Below, in pieces: positions 16,406 to 26,581 of a DNA stretch of 48,955 bases. Origin of the DNA: Mycobacterium sp. (GTDB lineage Bacteria > Actinomycetota > Actinomycetes > Mycobacteriales > Mycobacteriaceae); the NCBI GenBank assembly GCA_023264735.1, contig JAHFVD010000053.1, positions 4,697-53,651 on the forward strand. The letters are read 5' to 3'. The position numbers and the translations under genes were made by a program. Under the pieces are notes generated by a model. The model was not told where the DNA came from. It did no database searches and worked only from the letters and a program-made list of their open reading frames with translations. Every line of letters begins with the position of its first letter. Within the stretch, counting starts at the first letter, position 1.

Positions 16406-17223
16406 CCCTTCTCGTAGTCGGCGGCTTGGCGCGCCGCGATGTTGCCGCCGTCGGCCCAGATGACCTGTCCGGTGATGTAACCGGCGGCCCCGCTACCCAG
16501 GAACACCAGCACCGCGGCCTGCTCGGCCGGGTTCGACACTCGTCCGAGCGGTTTGGGGATGTCATCGAGCAGGCCCTGCCCGTAGGCCGACCGCAGCTGG
16601 TTGAGAATCGGTGTCTCGGTCACGCCCGGTCCGGTGCAGTTGATCCGAATACCTTTGGCGCCCAGCGGTACGGCGCTTCTCACCGTGTACCCGATGATCG
16701 CCTCCTTGGACAGCCGATAGCCGCCGTCGGCCAGTGCGTCGGGATGGTCGTGACACCAACCGATGCCCTCGGCCATCGAGCCCGTCGCCAGCAGGCCGGC
16801 CGCCTGTGGCAGGTTCTCACGGTAGTTCGCCGCGGCCAGCGAGGAGACGCAAACGACCGACGAGCCCGGCCCCAGCTTGGGCAACATCGCCTCGGTGAGA
16901 TGCCGGGTGCCCAGGAAGTTGATCGTGACGACCAACAACGGGTTCCCGATGCCCGAGGACACCCCGGCCACGTTGAACAGCGCATCGATCGGGCCGCTCA
17001 CCGCGGCCGCGGTCCGATCGATCGACTCCGGATCGGCCAGATCGACCTCGACGAACTCGCTCAGCCCGACCGTGTCAGGCGCCGGGGGTCGCACGTCAAG
17101 GCCGACCACCTCGGCACCCAGATCGGTGAGCTGCCCGCACAGCTGCGCGCCGATTCCCGACGCGCAGCCGGTCACTACTACACGGCGGCCGTCATACCGC
17201 AGCAGATCGTCGATGGTGGACAC
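16402..17223 (-). CDS. Short-chain dehydrogenase (3-alpha-hydroxysteroid dehydrogenase-like)
   Basis: 273 residues: cofactor motif TGCASGIG, an early Asp (VVGLDVR) that favours NAD, NVAG, catalytic YRLSK and C-terminal WADGGNIAAR. The length and the insert between NVAG and the Tyr (LPQAAGLLATGSMAEG) resemble 3-alpha-hydroxysteroid or carbonyl reductases. Its place between a luciferase-like oxidoreductase and a cyclase suggests it interconverts an alcohol and ketone on an alicyclic ring. Confidence 0.86.
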   Translation of the reverse strand: MSTIDDLLRYDGRRVVVTGCASGIGAQLCGQLTDLGAEVVGLDVRPPAPDTVGLSEFVEVDLADPESIDRTAAAVSGPIDALFNVAGVSSGIGNPLLVVTINFLGTRHLTEAMLPKLGPGSSVVCVSSLAAANYRENLPQAAGLLATGSMAEGIGWCHDHPDALADGGYRLSKEAIIGYTVRSAVPLGAKGIRINCTGPGVTETPILNQLRSAYGQGLLDDIPKPLGRVSNPAEQAAVLVFLGSGAAGYITGQVIWADGGNIAARQAADYEKG

Positions 17224-17226
17224 GGG

Positions 17227-18534
17227 CTACTTGGCTTCCCGCTTCTCCTTCTCCAACTGCGCGGCCTTCACGCGGCCCTCGTTGATCTCGGCCATCGCCT
17301 CGGGAATCTCGCCGGCGGTGAACTTTCCACCCCGGCCGGTAGGCAGCCCGCCGAACGAGTAGGTCTCGTCGAATATCGGTGCCTCCGAGGGCTGACGGCG
17401 GGCCTCGACCTTCTCGACCACCGGCGCCAGCCGCTTGGCCTTGTCGGCGACGGCCTTGGCGTCCCGCTCGATGAACTCCGGCAAGATCTCCTCGCCCATG
17501 ATCTCGATGGACTCCATCGTGCCCTCGTGGCTACGCGGGTTGAGCAGCAGGATGATCTCGTCGACACCGCTGGCTTCATAGCCGCGCAGGAACTCCCGCA
17601 CCGTCTCCGGTGAACCGATGGCGCCGCGCCCCGGACCATAGGCCAGGGTCGGGTCCTCCTTGACGGCCTTCTCGTACAGTTCCCACACGCCCGTGCGGCC
17701 GGGGGTGTGCATACCGGTCAGGTAGTAGTGCATGATGCCGAACGAGAAGAAGCCGCCGCCGATTCCGATCTTCTCGAACGCCTCGTCGTCGGTCTTGGCC
17801 ACCATCATCGACAGGTCGCCGCCGATGGCCAGGATGTTGTGGTTGATGGCCGGGGTGACCGGAGCGCCCTGCTCCTCGAATTCCTTGTAGTAGCCGGCCA
17901 CCCGCTCCTTGAGCGCCTCGGGTCCGGTGTAGGCGAAACTCAGTGCGCCGATTGCTTTCTGGGCGGCCATCTGCACCGACGACGGACGGGTGCAGGCCAC
18001 CCAGACCGGCGGGTGCGGGCTCTGCAGCGGCTTGGGGATGACGTTACGGGCCGGCATCTCGACGTGCTCACCCTTGAAACCGGTGAACGGCGCCTCCGTC
18101 ATACAGCGGATCGACACCTCAAGCGCTTCTTCCCACATCGTGCGCTTATCGGCGGGGTCGATGTCGAAACCGCCGAGCTCGGCCACCGATGAGCCTTCGC
18201 CCGTGCCGAATTCGACGCGCCCGTTGGACAGATGGTCCAGGGTGGCGACCCGCTCGGCGATCCGCGCCGGGTGGTTGATCGGCGGCGGCAGGTGCATCAC
18301 GCCGAAGCCGAGCCGGATGTCCTTGGTGCGCTGGCTGGCCGCGGCCAGGAACATCTCGGGCGCGGTGGAGTGGCAGTACTCCTCCAGGAAGTGGTGCTCG
18401 GTGAGCCACACGGTGGAGAACCCGGCCTTGTCGGCGGCCTCCACCTCGTCGAGGCCATGCTGGAACAGCTGATGCTCGTCGTCCTCCGACCACGGCCGCG
18501 GCAGCGGGAATTCGTAGAACAGCGAGATTTTCAT
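17227..18534 (-). CDS. LLM-class (luciferase-like) flavin oxidoreductase
   Basis: 435 residues, rather long for the family. The N-terminal region has WLTEHHFLEEY and GFGVMHLPPPINHPARIAERVATLDHLSNGR (split: RIAERVATLDHLSNGR), the conserved core of bacterial-luciferase-like proteins that use FMN or F420. The C-terminal 100 residues are charged and helical, ending KAAQLEKEKREAK. A Baeyer-Villiger or hydroxylation role on a cyclic ketone is possible, but F420 versus FMN dependence cannot be told. The ATG overlaps the flavoprotein stop upstream as ATGA. Confidence 0.87.
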   Translation of the reverse strand: MKISLFYEFPLPRPWSEDDEHQLFQHGLDEVEAADKAGFSTVWLTEHHFLEEYCHSTAPEMFLAAASQRTKDIRLGFGVMHLPPPINHPARIAERVATLDHLSNGRVEFGTGEGSSVAELGGFDIDPADKRTMWEEALEVSIRCMTEAPFTGFKGEHVEMPARNVIPKPLQSPHPPVWVACTRPSSVQMAAQKAIGALSFAYTGPEALKERVAGYYKEFEEQGAPVTPAINHNILAIGGDLSMMVAKTDDEAFEKIGIGGGFFSFGIMHYYLTGMHTPGRTGVWELYEKAVKEDPTLAYGPGRGAIGSPETVREFLRGYEASGVDEIILLLNPRSHEGTMESIEIMGEEILPEFIERDAKAVADKAKRLAPVVEKVEARRQPSEAPIFDETYSFGGLPTGRGGKFTAGEIPEAMAEINEGRVKAAQLEKEKREAK

Positions 18535-20273
18535 GCGGTTACCTCTCGATCGGAATTGTGGGAGATGTGTTCTGCTGCGACGTATCCGAACGTCATCGCG
18601 GGTCCGATGGTGGCGCCGGCGCCGGCGTAGCTGCGGCCCATCACCGCGGCCGAGGCATTCCCGGTGGCGTAGAGCCCACCGATGACGGTGCCGTCCTCGC
18701 GCAGCACCCTGGCGTGCTCATCGGTGAGCAATCCACCGGACGTGCCCAGGTCGCCGAGGATGATCTGAAAGGCCAGATACGGTGCCTTGCCCAGCGGGGC
18801 CAGGTTGGGGTTGGGCAGCGTCGGGTCGCCGTAGTAGTTGTCGTAGGCGCTGTCGCCCCGGTTGAAGTCGTCGTCGTGCCCCTTGCGCGCGAATTCGTTG
18901 AATCGTGTTGCCGTGCACTGCAATTCGTCTGCGGGGACACCGATCTTGGTCGCGAGCTCGGAGAAGGTGTCGGCGGCCACCACGATCCCGGAGTCCAGCC
19001 AGGCCTGGGGGATCTTGCGGCCGGTCGGCACCGGGGCGAACGGCACCTTCGGGATCGGCAGATGCCCGCCCACCACGTACCGGTGGAACGACGCGATGTC
19101 GGTGACCAGCCAGCACGGGATGTGCTGCACTCCCGCCTTCCCGTCGCTTCGCTCGCCCAGGTCTTGTTGTCCCTCGATCATGGCGTGCGCGAAATCCATA
19201 TAGGGCGCTGCCTCGTTGATGAACCGCTTGCCTGCGCCGTTGACGACGAACTGGGCGGGCATCATCCGCTCATTGAGCATGAACTGCAGGCGCCCGTCCG
19301 GCCAGCACATCGCGGGGAACCACCACGCCTCGTCGAGCAGATCGGTGGCGGCGCCCACCTTCTCCCCCGCCCGGATACCGTCGCCGGTGGCCGCGGGATT
19401 GCCGAAGCTCCAGTCCTTCTCCAGCACGGGCAGGTGTTCGCGACGCCACGCCATATCGTGGTCGAACCCACCGGAGGCCACCACTACACCGCGCCGGGCG
19501 CCGATCCGCAGCGGTGTGCCGTCCCGTTCCACCACAGCGCCGACCACGGCGCCGTCCACGTCGGTGATCAGTTCGGTCATCGGAGCCGACAGCCACAGCG
19601 GGATGTCCTTCTCCTTGAGCGCCAGCCGCATCCGGGCCATCAGCGACTGCCCGATCGCGGCCATCCGGTCGCCGAACACCCGGGCCCGGAACATCCGCCA
19701 GATCAGCTTGAGCAGCACGGCCTTACCCCGCCAGTTCTGCCTGACCTGGTAGAACAACCGAAGATCCTTGGGGGCGAACCAGATTCCTTTCGGCGCCAAC
19801 GCCAGGGGCGCGAGCAGATTCTGCTCCTCGTCGCCCAGCTTGCGCAGATCGATCTCCGGCACGTTGATGGTGCTGCCACGCTCGGACCCGCCGGGTAGCT
19901 CCGGGTAGTAGTCGGCGTAGCCGGGCTTCCAGACGAATTCGAACCAGCGGCTGGACTTCTCCAGGAACTCCATCATCTCCGGGGCGGTGTCGACGTAGGC
20001 GCGTAGCCGCTCGTCGCTGACCAGACCGCCGGTGATGGTCTTGAGGTACGCGAACACCCCGTCAGGGTCGGGTGAGTAGCCGGCTTTGCGTTGCGACGGC
20101 GCACCGGGCACCCAGATACCGCCGCCGGACAGTGCCGATGAGCCACCGAATTTGGGTGACTTCTCCACGATCAGGGTGTCCAGCCCGGCCGCGTCGGCGC
20201 GCAGCGCGGCGGTCATCCCGCCGGCGCCGGAGCCGATGACCAGGACATCGACGGTGTGGTCAAACTCGGTCAT
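18531..20273 (-). CDS. FAD-dependent dehydrogenase, 3-ketosteroid-delta1-dehydrogenase (KstD) type
   Basis: 580 residues. N-terminal FAD motif [15 protein letters not shown], then [15 protein letters not shown], and a C-terminal block ([56 protein letters not shown]) typical of KstD and fumarate-reductase-like flavoproteins. KstD-type enzymes introduce a double bond next to a ring ketone and so help aromatise a ring. Here the gene overlaps mhpB by 4 bp (ATGA), so it may prepare the ring that MhpA and MhpB then hydroxylate and cleave. ATG 20273 is chosen for that overlap; the frame is open 66 bp further. Confidence 0.9.
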   Translation of the reverse strand: MTEFDHTVDVLVIGSGAGGMTAALRADAAGLDTLIVEKSPKFGGSSALSGGGIWVPGAPSQRKAGYSPDPDGVFAYLKTITGGLVSDERLRAYVDTAPEMMEFLEKSSRWFEFVWKPGYADYYPELPGGSERGSTINVPEIDLRKLGDEEQNLLAPLALAPKGIWFAPKDLRLFYQVRQNWRGKAVLLKLIWRMFRARVFGDRMAAIGQSLMARMRLALKEKDIPLWLSAPMTELITDVDGAVVGAVVERDGTPLRIGARRGVVVASGGFDHDMAWRREHLPVLEKDWSFGNPAATGDGIRAGEKVGAATDLLDEAWWFPAMCWPDGRLQFMLNERMMPAQFVVNGAGKRFINEAAPYMDFAHAMIEGQQDLGERSDGKAGVQHIPCWLVTDIASFHRYVVGGHLPIPKVPFAPVPTGRKIPQAWLDSGIVVAADTFSELATKIGVPADELQCTATRFNEFARKGHDDDFNRGDSAYDNYYGDPTLPNPNLAPLGKAPYLAFQIILGDLGTSGGLLTDEHARVLREDGTVIGGLYATGNASAAVMGRSYAGAGATIGPAMTFGYVAAEHISHNSDREVTA

Positions 20274-21211
20274 TGCGTGGGTACCGCCGTCCGGATCGCG
20301 AAGCCCGCGATCAGCTCTGGAGCAGCGCGGTAATAGCACTGCTGGGTCTGGTAATTTCCCTGGGCCGCCAGTGCGGCGAAAGCCGCGACCCAGGTTCGGA
20401 TCTCGTGCGCCGAATTGCCCGCCTCACGGGCGATCCAGTCGTTGGTCCAGCCGTCCACCTCGGCCAGCCGATTGGTGTCGATCAGGTCCAGCAGGGCGTG
20501 GTCCCAGTCTGGGTTCAGCGGTTGCAGCGGGCTCTGCCCGTGGGCGAAGTCGTGCGCCGCGGCGATCACGGCCTCTTGGCGTGCCGCCCGTCCTTCCGGC
20601 GACATCGGTGCCCCACCGACGATGCGCTCCAGCGCGGCAGGTGGTGCGGTCGCCAACGTCGGCACCGGCGGATCATGGGACAGCCCACCGGATCCGACGA
20701 CCAGGACGCGCTTGCTCAGGGTGCCCAGGTACTCGCCGATGGCGGTGCCAAGGGCCCTGGTGCGCTTGAGTGGTCCGAGCGGGGTGGCGACCGAGTTGAT
20801 GAACACCGGGATGACGGGTCGGGATACGGCATCCCCGAAGAGCACCTCGAGCGGTTGCACGGTGCCGTGATCGACGTCCATGGCCGCCGACAGCGACACG
20901 TCGACGCCGGACTCCCATACCGCGGCGGCCATCTCGTTGGCGACGTCGGCGGGCACGTTCAGGGGCCCGGCATGGGTGCCGTAGTCGCCGACACCGTGCG
21001 CGGCGGTGCCGATACAGAAGGGTGGCATCAACCGGTAGAAGAACCCGTTGTAGTGGTCCGGAGAGAAGATGACCACGAGCTCGGGGTCGAAATCGGCGAC
21101 GAAGGACCGGGTTTCGGCGAGCCGCGCATTGATGTCGTCAAGCAGTTCCGCCGACGGGCCGGGAAGGTTCAGCAGCGGACTGTGCGACATGCAGCAGAGG
21201 GCCAGTGGCAT
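20270..21211 (-). CDS. mhpB: 2,3-dihydroxyphenylpropionate 1,2-dioxygenase (MhpB-like), class III extradiol
   Basis: 313 residues, the family's usual length. The start [14 protein letters not shown] aligns with the E. coli MhpB start, and the residues corresponding to its catalytic histidines are present at His115 (MDVDHG) and His179 (GGLSHDPP). [14 protein letters not shown] and [13 protein letters not shown] are further family signatures. It cleaves a catechol ring beside the hydroxyls using Fe(II). A GGAGGAGG ribosome-binding site precedes the ATG, which lies 74 bp inside the end of mhpA. The side chain of the true substrate may differ from propionate. Confidence 0.93.
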   Translation of the reverse strand: MPLALCCMSHSPLLNLPGPSAELLDDINARLAETRSFVADFDPELVVIFSPDHYNGFFYRLMPPFCIGTAAHGVGDYGTHAGPLNVPADVANEMAAAVWESGVDVSLSAAMDVDHGTVQPLEVLFGDAVSRPVIPVFINSVATPLGPLKRTRALGTAIGEYLGTLSKRVLVVGSGGLSHDPPVPTLATAPPAALERIVGGAPMSPEGRAARQEAVIAAAHDFAHGQSPLQPLNPDWDHALLDLIDTNRLAEVDGWTNDWIAREAGNSAHEIRTWVAAFAALAAQGNYQTQQCYYRAAPELIAGFAIRTAVPTQ

Positions 21212-22823
21212 CGGTGCCTCCTCCCGGGGTGAGGGTGAGCTTGTCGAGCAGGGCCGCGCTCAGCTCCGGTGTGCGTTGGGCGATGCACGCGCCCGCGATG
21301 CAGCGGTCGGGCCGCAGGAACATCACGGATTCTTCGTGGGCGTCGAACCAGGCTTTCAAGGCTCCGGTGCGATCACCGACCACGACCACGTCGGGATCGT
21401 CGTGGCCGGTCCAGTGCAGCTGGGTGATCGGGCGCAGTGCGACGAAGACCGCACCCAGCGCCTTCCAGTCGGCAAAAGCCTTCTCCCCCAGCAGCTGTCG
21501 GGGGTTGTTACTCCAACACACAAACGCGAACCACGGGCCGATGACGTCGTCGAACAGCACGTTCTGCCGATCCCGGGTGTCCACGCGGGGCTGGATGAAC
21601 AGGGTGCCGACTGCGGAGGACTCCGGGCGCGGATCGCTGTGCACCACCGCGCCCTGCTCGTAGCGCGGCATCGGTTTGAAGCGCATTTCCAGCACGTAGC
21701 GCTTCAACGTGGGCACCAGGGAAGCGGCGCGGATCAGCACATCCCGTGCACCGGCGACCCGTGGGTTGGTCGGTGAGATCACCTTGCCCACCGTGGTCGA
21801 CAGGTCGATCATCGCGCGAGCGTGCTTGCGGCGCTCGACGTCATAGCTGTCCAGCAGCGCGTCGCGCGCCTGACCCTTGACCACCGCGGCCAGCTTCCAG
21901 CCGAGGTTGGCGGCGTCGCGGATCCCGCTGTTGTAGCCCTGACCCTGCCAGACCGGCATCAGGTGCGCGGCGTCCCCGGCAATCATGATGCGGCCCTTGC
22001 GGAACGAGCTGGCGATACGAGAGTGGTGGGTGTAGAGGCGCCGACGGATGATGTCGATCCTGTCCGGGTACGGCACCAGCCGGGCGAGCATCTGCGCCAC
22101 GAACGCGGGATCCTCGGCCTGCTCGTCGGTTTCGTGGCCGTGGATCAAGAACTCGAATCGCCGGATGCCGTGGGCGATGGAGATCGAGACGTACGGCCGG
22201 GCCGGGTCGGCGCCGACCTCACTGTTGGGATGCCCCAGCGGGTCGTTGGCGATGTCGACGACCAGCCATCGGGTGGACGACGTCGTGCCGTCGAAGGACA
22301 CCCCCATCAGGCGGCGGGTGGCGCTGCGCCCGCCGTCGCAGCCGACGACATAGCGGGCGTTGACTTTTCGCGGACCAGAGTCGGCCGGTGACAACCCCAC
22401 CGTGACGCCGTCGGCGGTCTCGGTGATCGAGGTCATCGGGTGGCCCCAGGCCACCTCGACGTGGTCGAACCGGTTGAGGCCCTTGTACAGTTCGGCATCG
22501 ACCAGGGGCTGCACGAAGCCGTTGCGCTTGGGCCACCCGAATCGTGCGTCGGGCGGCGCCATCTCGGCAAGCAGTCGGCGCTTGCGGTCGTAGAACCGCA
22601 GGATCTGGTTGGGCACGGTGTGCGGCAGGACGGCGTCCACCACACCGATCGACTGGAAGGTGCGCAGCGACTCGTCGTCCAGGCCCACCCCGCGCGGGTA
22701 GTCGATCAGCGCGTCGCGCTCGTCGACGACCAAGGTGTGGACACCTTGCAGGCCAAGGGCATTGGCCAGGGTCAGACCACTGGGCCCGGCACCCACGACG
22801 ACGACATCGAAATCCATGCTCAC
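21138..22823 (-). CDS. mhpA: 3-(3-hydroxyphenyl)propionate 2-hydroxylase (MhpA-like) flavoprotein monooxygenase
   Basis: 561 residues of the FAD aromatic hydroxylase family: [10 protein letters not shown] near the N terminus, [11 protein letters not shown] in the middle, and the second FAD motif [22 protein letters not shown]. The thioredoxin-like C-terminal domain follows. It uses NAD(P)H and O2 to add an ortho hydroxyl to a phenol and yields the catechol for MhpB. The ATG overlaps the mhpC stop by 4 bp. The C terminus overlaps the start of mhpB by 74 bp, an unusually long tandem overlap. Confidence 0.92.
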   Translation of the reverse strand: MSMDFDVVVVGAGPSGLTLANALGLQGVHTLVVDERDALIDYPRGVGLDDESLRTFQSIGVVDAVLPHTVPNQILRFYDRKRRLLAEMAPPDARFGWPKRNGFVQPLVDAELYKGLNRFDHVEVAWGHPMTSITETADGVTVGLSPADSGPRKVNARYVVGCDGGRSATRRLMGVSFDGTTSSTRWLVVDIANDPLGHPNSEVGADPARPYVSISIAHGIRRFEFLIHGHETDEQAEDPAFVAQMLARLVPYPDRIDIIRRRLYTHHSRIASSFRKGRIMIAGDAAHLMPVWQGQGYNSGIRDAANLGWKLAAVVKGQARDALLDSYDVERRKHARAMIDLSTTVGKVISPTNPRVAGARDVLIRAASLVPTLKRYVLEMRFKPMPRYEQGAVVHSDPRPESSAVGTLFIQPRVDTRDRQNVLFDDVIGPWFAFVCWSNNPRQLLGEKAFADWKALGAVFVALRPITQLHWTGHDDPDVVVVGDRTGALKAWFDAHEESVMFLRPDRCIAGACIAQRTPELSAALLDKLTLTPGGGTDATGPLLHVAQSAAEPSRPVGGTA

Positions 22824-23683
22824 CGGCCCAGCAGGAAGTCGATGTGCAGCCGGTTGAACGTCTTGGGGTCCTCGTACTGCGGCCAGTGCCCGCAGCCTTC
22901 CATGACCTCGAAGCGGGCGCCCGGGATCATCTCCGAGATACGCCTGCCTTCGCTGACGTCCGCGGTCGGGTCGTCACTGGTCCACAACACCAGAGTCGGC
23001 GCGGTGATCGCCCTGTAGTCGCTGGGGCTCATCAGGTTTCGCTGCCGGATCTCGGGATCCTGTAGTGCCATGATGTCGCGCATCGCCGCGACGAAGCCCG
23101 GCTGCCGGTAGACCCGTCGCCTGCTGGCGACGATGTCGTCGTAGTCCTTGGTCTTGTCGGCCATCAGCCACTTGATCCTGGCCTGGACGGTCTCCCAGCT
23201 CGGATTCTCCGCAGCGGCCATCGACAGCGTGATGATCCGCTTCATCACCTCCGGGTCGGCCTGCGAACCACCGGCGGTGTTGAGCACCAGACGCTCGAGT
23301 CGGTCAGGGTGATCGACGGCGAACCGCGAGGCCACCCAACCGCCGAGCGACTCACCGGAGATGTAGGCCCGCTGCGTCCCGATGGCGTCGAGGACGGTCG
23401 CGAGATGGTCTACGTAGTGCGGGATCTCGAGCAGATGCCCGGGCTTGCCGGTGTAGCCGTGCCCGAGCATGTCGATCGACCAGGTGGAGAAATGTTCGGC
23501 GTGCGCCTCGAGGTTGCGCACGTAAGCCTCGGCATGCCCACCGGATCCGTGCAGAAGCACCAGTGTGGGTTTGGCCGGATCACCGGCATGCAGGTAGCGC
23601 GTGCGCACTCCGCCGGCATCCAGATAACCCTGTGAGAACTCAACGCCCTGCAGATCGCTCCAGACGCTTTCGAACTCCGGCAC
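22820..23683 (-). CDS. mhpC: Meta-cleavage product C-C hydrolase (MhpC-like)
   Basis: 287 residues, alpha/beta hydrolase. Oxyanion segment [10 protein letters not shown], nucleophile GESLGG (Ser112), acid region [10 protein letters not shown] and catalytic His in EGCGHWPQ. It hydrolyses the vinylogous diketone made by the extradiol dioxygenase, releasing an acid and a dienoate. It is the first gene of the operon, has a GTG start at 23683 and reads away from the IclR gene across a promoter region with several inverted repeats. Confidence 0.9.
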   Translation of the reverse strand: MPEFESVWSDLQGVEFSQGYLDAGGVRTRYLHAGDPAKPTLVLLHGSGGHAEAYVRNLEAHAEHFSTWSIDMLGHGYTGKPGHLLEIPHYVDHLATVLDAIGTQRAYISGESLGGWVASRFAVDHPDRLERLVLNTAGGSQADPEVMKRIITLSMAAAENPSWETVQARIKWLMADKTKDYDDIVASRRRVYRQPGFVAAMRDIMALQDPEIRQRNLMSPSDYRAITAPTLVLWTSDDPTADVSEGRRISEMIPGARFEVMEGCGHWPQYEDPKTFNRLHIDFLLGR

Positions 23684-23694
23684 CCCGTGGCCCC

Positions 23695-23772
23695 TATCGT
23701 CGACGATAATGGGATTCTCGCTTTTCGTAAGCGGTATGTGTAATTATTGAACTATGACGTGCGATAGTTTAA
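23695..23772. promoter_or_regulatory. Divergent control region with three inverted repeats
   Basis: Between mhpC and the IclR gene are TATCGTCGACGATA (23695-23708, perfect 14-bp palindrome), CGCTT-N5-AAGCG (23719-23733) and TTGAACTAT-N8-ATAGTTTAA (23747-23772, 8 of 9 arm positions complementary). The last is the best candidate for the IclR operator by size and symmetry; the first sits 12 bp from the mhpC start and could act on its promoter. Confidence 0.6.
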
Positions 23773-23854
23773 GAGCATCACTCTCGCAGTGCCGTCTGTC
23801 AAGGCACTTCGGGGTGGCTCGTACCCGATTTCGCACCTCAGGCACGGGGACGGT

Positions 23855-24556
23855 ATGACGCAGACATCCACCGAAAGCCCGGTCAGCGCTGCGCCAGGGT
23901 CACAGACCCTGGCTCGCGGCCTGCACGCATTGCAGCTGGTCGCGGAGGCTAAAGGCGGGCTGACCATCCAGCAGGTCGCCGATAAGATCGGGGTGCACCG
24001 GACCATCGCCTACCGATTGCTGAGCACCCTGGCCTCCTACCGGCTGGTGGCCAAGGCCGAGGACGGACGCTTCCGGGCCGCCGCCGGCCTTGCGGCACTG
24101 GGGGCGTCGTTCGACAACAACGTCCGCGAACTGTCGCTGCCGACCCTGCGCGGGCTCGCCGACGAACTCGGTACGACGGTGTCACTGCTGGTCGCCGAGG
24201 GTGACCAGCAGGTCGCGATCGCGGTCATCGTGCCCACTCGGGTGTCGTATCAACTGTCCTTTCACGAGGGCAGCCGCTACCCACTCGATCGGGGTGCGGC
24301 CGGGATCGCACTGCTGGCGAGCATGCCCCCGCGGGCAGGCGAACGACCGTTGGTGACCCGTGCCCGCGAGCAGGGCTGGATCATCACCCACGGCGAGGTC
24401 GAGCCCAATACCTACGGCCTGGCCGTCCCGGTGCACCGGCCCCCCACCTCGCCGCACACCTGCATCAACCTGATCTCGCACCGCGAGGACTTGGTGTTGG
24501 ACGGCCGGGAAGCGGCTATCACGGCAGCCCAACGCCTTTCGGCCGTCCTGAGTTAA
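23855..24556 (+). CDS. IclR-family regulator of the mhp operon
   Basis: 233 residues from ATG 23855 (GGGGA upstream); a GTG at 23789 would add 22 residues but has no ribosome-binding site. The N-terminal winged helix (GLTIQQVADKIGVHRTIAYR, then LLSTLASYRLV) is classical IclR, and the C-terminal GAF-like effector domain follows, slightly shorter than usual. MhpR of E. coli belongs to the same family and activates mhp genes with phenylpropionates, so a similar role is likely here. It is divergent from mhpC and just upstream of a second KstD-like gene. Confidence 0.9.
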   Translation: MTQTSTESPVSAAPGSQTLARGLHALQLVAEAKGGLTIQQVADKIGVHRTIAYRLLSTLASYRLVAKAEDGRFRAAAGLAALGASFDNNVRELSLPTLRGLADELGTTVSLLVAEGDQQVAIAVIVPTRVSYQLSFHEGSRYPLDRGAAGIALLASMPPRAGERPLVTRAREQGWIITHGEVEPNTYGLAVPVHRPPTSPHTCINLISHREDLVLDGREAAITAAQRLSAVLS

Positions 24557-24585
24557 GCACCCCGCTGAACTGGGCAAACACTGAC

Positions 24586-24623
24586 TGGAGCGCTTGACAC
24601 CGCACGAGCCACGTCATTAGCGT
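24586..24623 (+). promoter_or_regulatory. Probable SigA-type promoter with TCAAGCG-like half-site
   Basis: TTGACA (24594-24599) and TAGCGT (24618-24623) are spaced 18 bp. Overlapping the -35 is TGGAGCGCTTGA (24586-24597), which matches 10 of 12 positions of TCAAGCGCTTGA, the fully symmetric form of the core found before the TetR and SDR genes of Region 1. Confidence 0.45.
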
Positions 24624-24697
24624 GACAACAACCGAACACCTGCGTTCGATAAATGCACACGCCAAAACCCGTGTGCGGCAACATAAAGGAGCCGGCG

Positions 24698-26332
24698 ATG
24701 ACGGACACCTGGGACTCGGGCCGATCTGGCCCACCCGCGTGGGACCGCGAAGCCGACGTCGTCGTTCTCGGCACCGGCGCGGCCGGCCTGACTGCCGCAC
24801 TGGTCGCCCGCTCCGAAGGTGCATCGGTGGCGGTGTACGAGAAGGCGCCGACAGTCGGCGGCACCACCGCGGTGTCGGGTGGCATCGTCTGGATTCCCGC
24901 GCACAACCGGGCCGCCGGCGGTGAGCTGACTGTCGCCGATGCGCTGAAATACCTTGAGGCCCAATCACTCGGCGTCATGGACCGCGAGCTGGTCGAGACC
25001 TTCGTACGCACCGGGCCCGCAATGCTGGACTACGTCGAAGCGCACAGCGCGCTGCAGTTCGAGGTCGCCGAGGGCTTTCCCGACTACAAGCCCGAGCTCC
25101 CCGGCGGGCAGCCAGGTGGCGGGCGGTCGTTGAACGCCAAGCCATTCGATCAAGCCGCAGTCGGCGAATGGGCCTCACGGATCACCTCATTCCCCATCGA
25201 CTTCAGCAATGTCGGTATCGACGCCGAGACACGCGCCCGGATCCACGCCGCCGTCGACGATATGGACGGTGACTACTGCGTCGCGGGTACCGCTCTGATC
25301 GCCGGCCTGCTCAAAGGCCTGCTGGACCTCGGGATTACGCCGGTCACCGAGGCCCGCGCGGTCGAGTTGATCGGCTCCGCATCGGGTATCACCGGGGTGC
25401 GGATCACTCTGGGCGGCACGGACATCCGGGTGAAGTCCAACAAGGCGGTGATCCTGGGCACCGGCGGGTTCGAATGGGATCAGCGCCTGGTCGAGGCCTA
25501 CCTGCGCGGACCGTTGCGCGGCCCGGTGTCACCGCCGAACAACACCGGCGACGGCCTGCGGATGGCCATGGCGCACGGCGCCGACCTGGCGAATATGGGC
25601 GAGGCCTGGTGGGTGCCCGTCATTCAGATCCCCGGCGACACGCTCGGCGGTAAACCGCGCAGCCGCAGCGTGCGATTGGAGCGCACCCGGCCGCGCAGCA
25701 TCATCGTCAACCAGGCCGGAAAGCGCTTCCTCAATGAGGCCGGCGAGTACAACTCGATGTCCGGGCCGTTCCACCAGCTCGACCCCCGGGCCGGTTATGT
25801 CAACGACCCGGCGTGGATCGTGTTCGACGCCCAACACCTGAAGCAGTACGGCTTCCTCGGTATCGAGCCGGGCGGCGTCGCTCCCGATTGGTTCAACGAA
25901 TCGGCAACACTGGCCGATCTGGAGGCCAAGACCGGGATCGACGCCGACGGACTGGCCGCCACCCTGACGGCCTGGAACGACGCCGTCGCCCAGGAGATCG
26001 ACCCCGAATTCGGCCGTGGCGCAAGCGCATACGACGGCTACTGGGGCGACAACTCGGCAGCCACGCCAGCGCTGCAGACCCTCGGCCCGCTGGACACCCC
26101 GCCGTACTACGCCGTGCCGGTGGGGATCGGCGCGATGGGTACCAAGGGCGGGCCACGCACCGACCGCGATGGCCGGGTGCTGCACGTTTGCGGTGAGCCG
26201 ATTCCGGGGCTGTTCGCGGCGGGGAATGCGATGGCCGGCGTGACCGGGAGGGCATACGGTGGAGCCGGCGGAACGCTGGGCCCGGCAATGGTATTCGGCT
26301 ACCGCGCGGGCCTGGCCGCTGCCTCGCGTTGA
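24698..26332 (+). CDS. FAD-binding dehydrogenase, KstD/fumarate-reductase-like
   Basis: 544 residues. FAD motif VVVLGTGAAGLTAALVA, then GGTTAVSGGIVWIP, and C-terminal GRAYGGAGGTLGPAMVFGYR. The start is ATG 24698, with AAAGGAG 7-8 nt upstream; an in-frame ATG at 24653 is rejected. It resembles the flavoprotein at 18531-20273 and probably introduces a double bond next to a ketone. Its own promoter rather than the mhp operon promoter drives it, yet its position beside the IclR gene links it to the same pathway. Confidence 0.88.
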   Translation: MTDTWDSGRSGPPAWDREADVVVLGTGAAGLTAALVARSEGASVAVYEKAPTVGGTTAVSGGIVWIPAHNRAAGGELTVADALKYLEAQSLGVMDRELVETFVRTGPAMLDYVEAHSALQFEVAEGFPDYKPELPGGQPGGGRSLNAKPFDQAAVGEWASRITSFPIDFSNVGIDAETRARIHAAVDDMDGDYCVAGTALIAGLLKGLLDLGITPVTEARAVELIGSASGITGVRITLGGTDIRVKSNKAVILGTGGFEWDQRLVEAYLRGPLRGPVSPPNNTGDGLRMAMAHGADLANMGEAWWVPVIQIPGDTLGGKPRSRSVRLERTRPRSIIVNQAGKRFLNEAGEYNSMSGPFHQLDPRAGYVNDPAWIVFDAQHLKQYGFLGIEPGGVAPDWFNESATLADLEAKTGIDADGLAATLTAWNDAVAQEIDPEFGRGASAYDGYWGDNSAATPALQTLGPLDTPPYYAVPVGIGAMGTKGGPRTDRDGRVLHVCGEPIPGLFAAGNAMAGVTGRAYGGAGGTLGPAMVFGYRAGLAAASR

Positions 26333-26581
26333 CACCCCTCCGAGCCATGGCGCACGTCTTCATTGGGTATTGAGGCTGAGTTTCGTCGAGTAGCGGCTTC
26401 TAATTCTCTTTCCGGTGTCGGTCCCGACAGCTGCGCATCTGAACCGCCGGGACCTCAGTGTTCTGAGCGGCCGGCCGCACACAACGCCGTGTCTCGGTTG
26501 TACCCTGCTTCCGGCGTCGCCAACCGTCCGGCCTGGCGAGGGTCGTGCATCGCGATTGCACGCTGAACCCGCCAGAGGCAC

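Noticed and set aside
26333..26581. Small open frames in the gap after the second KstD-like gene
   Set aside because: Several overlapping 60-75-codon frames on both strands with biased composition, no start signals and no family resemblance.
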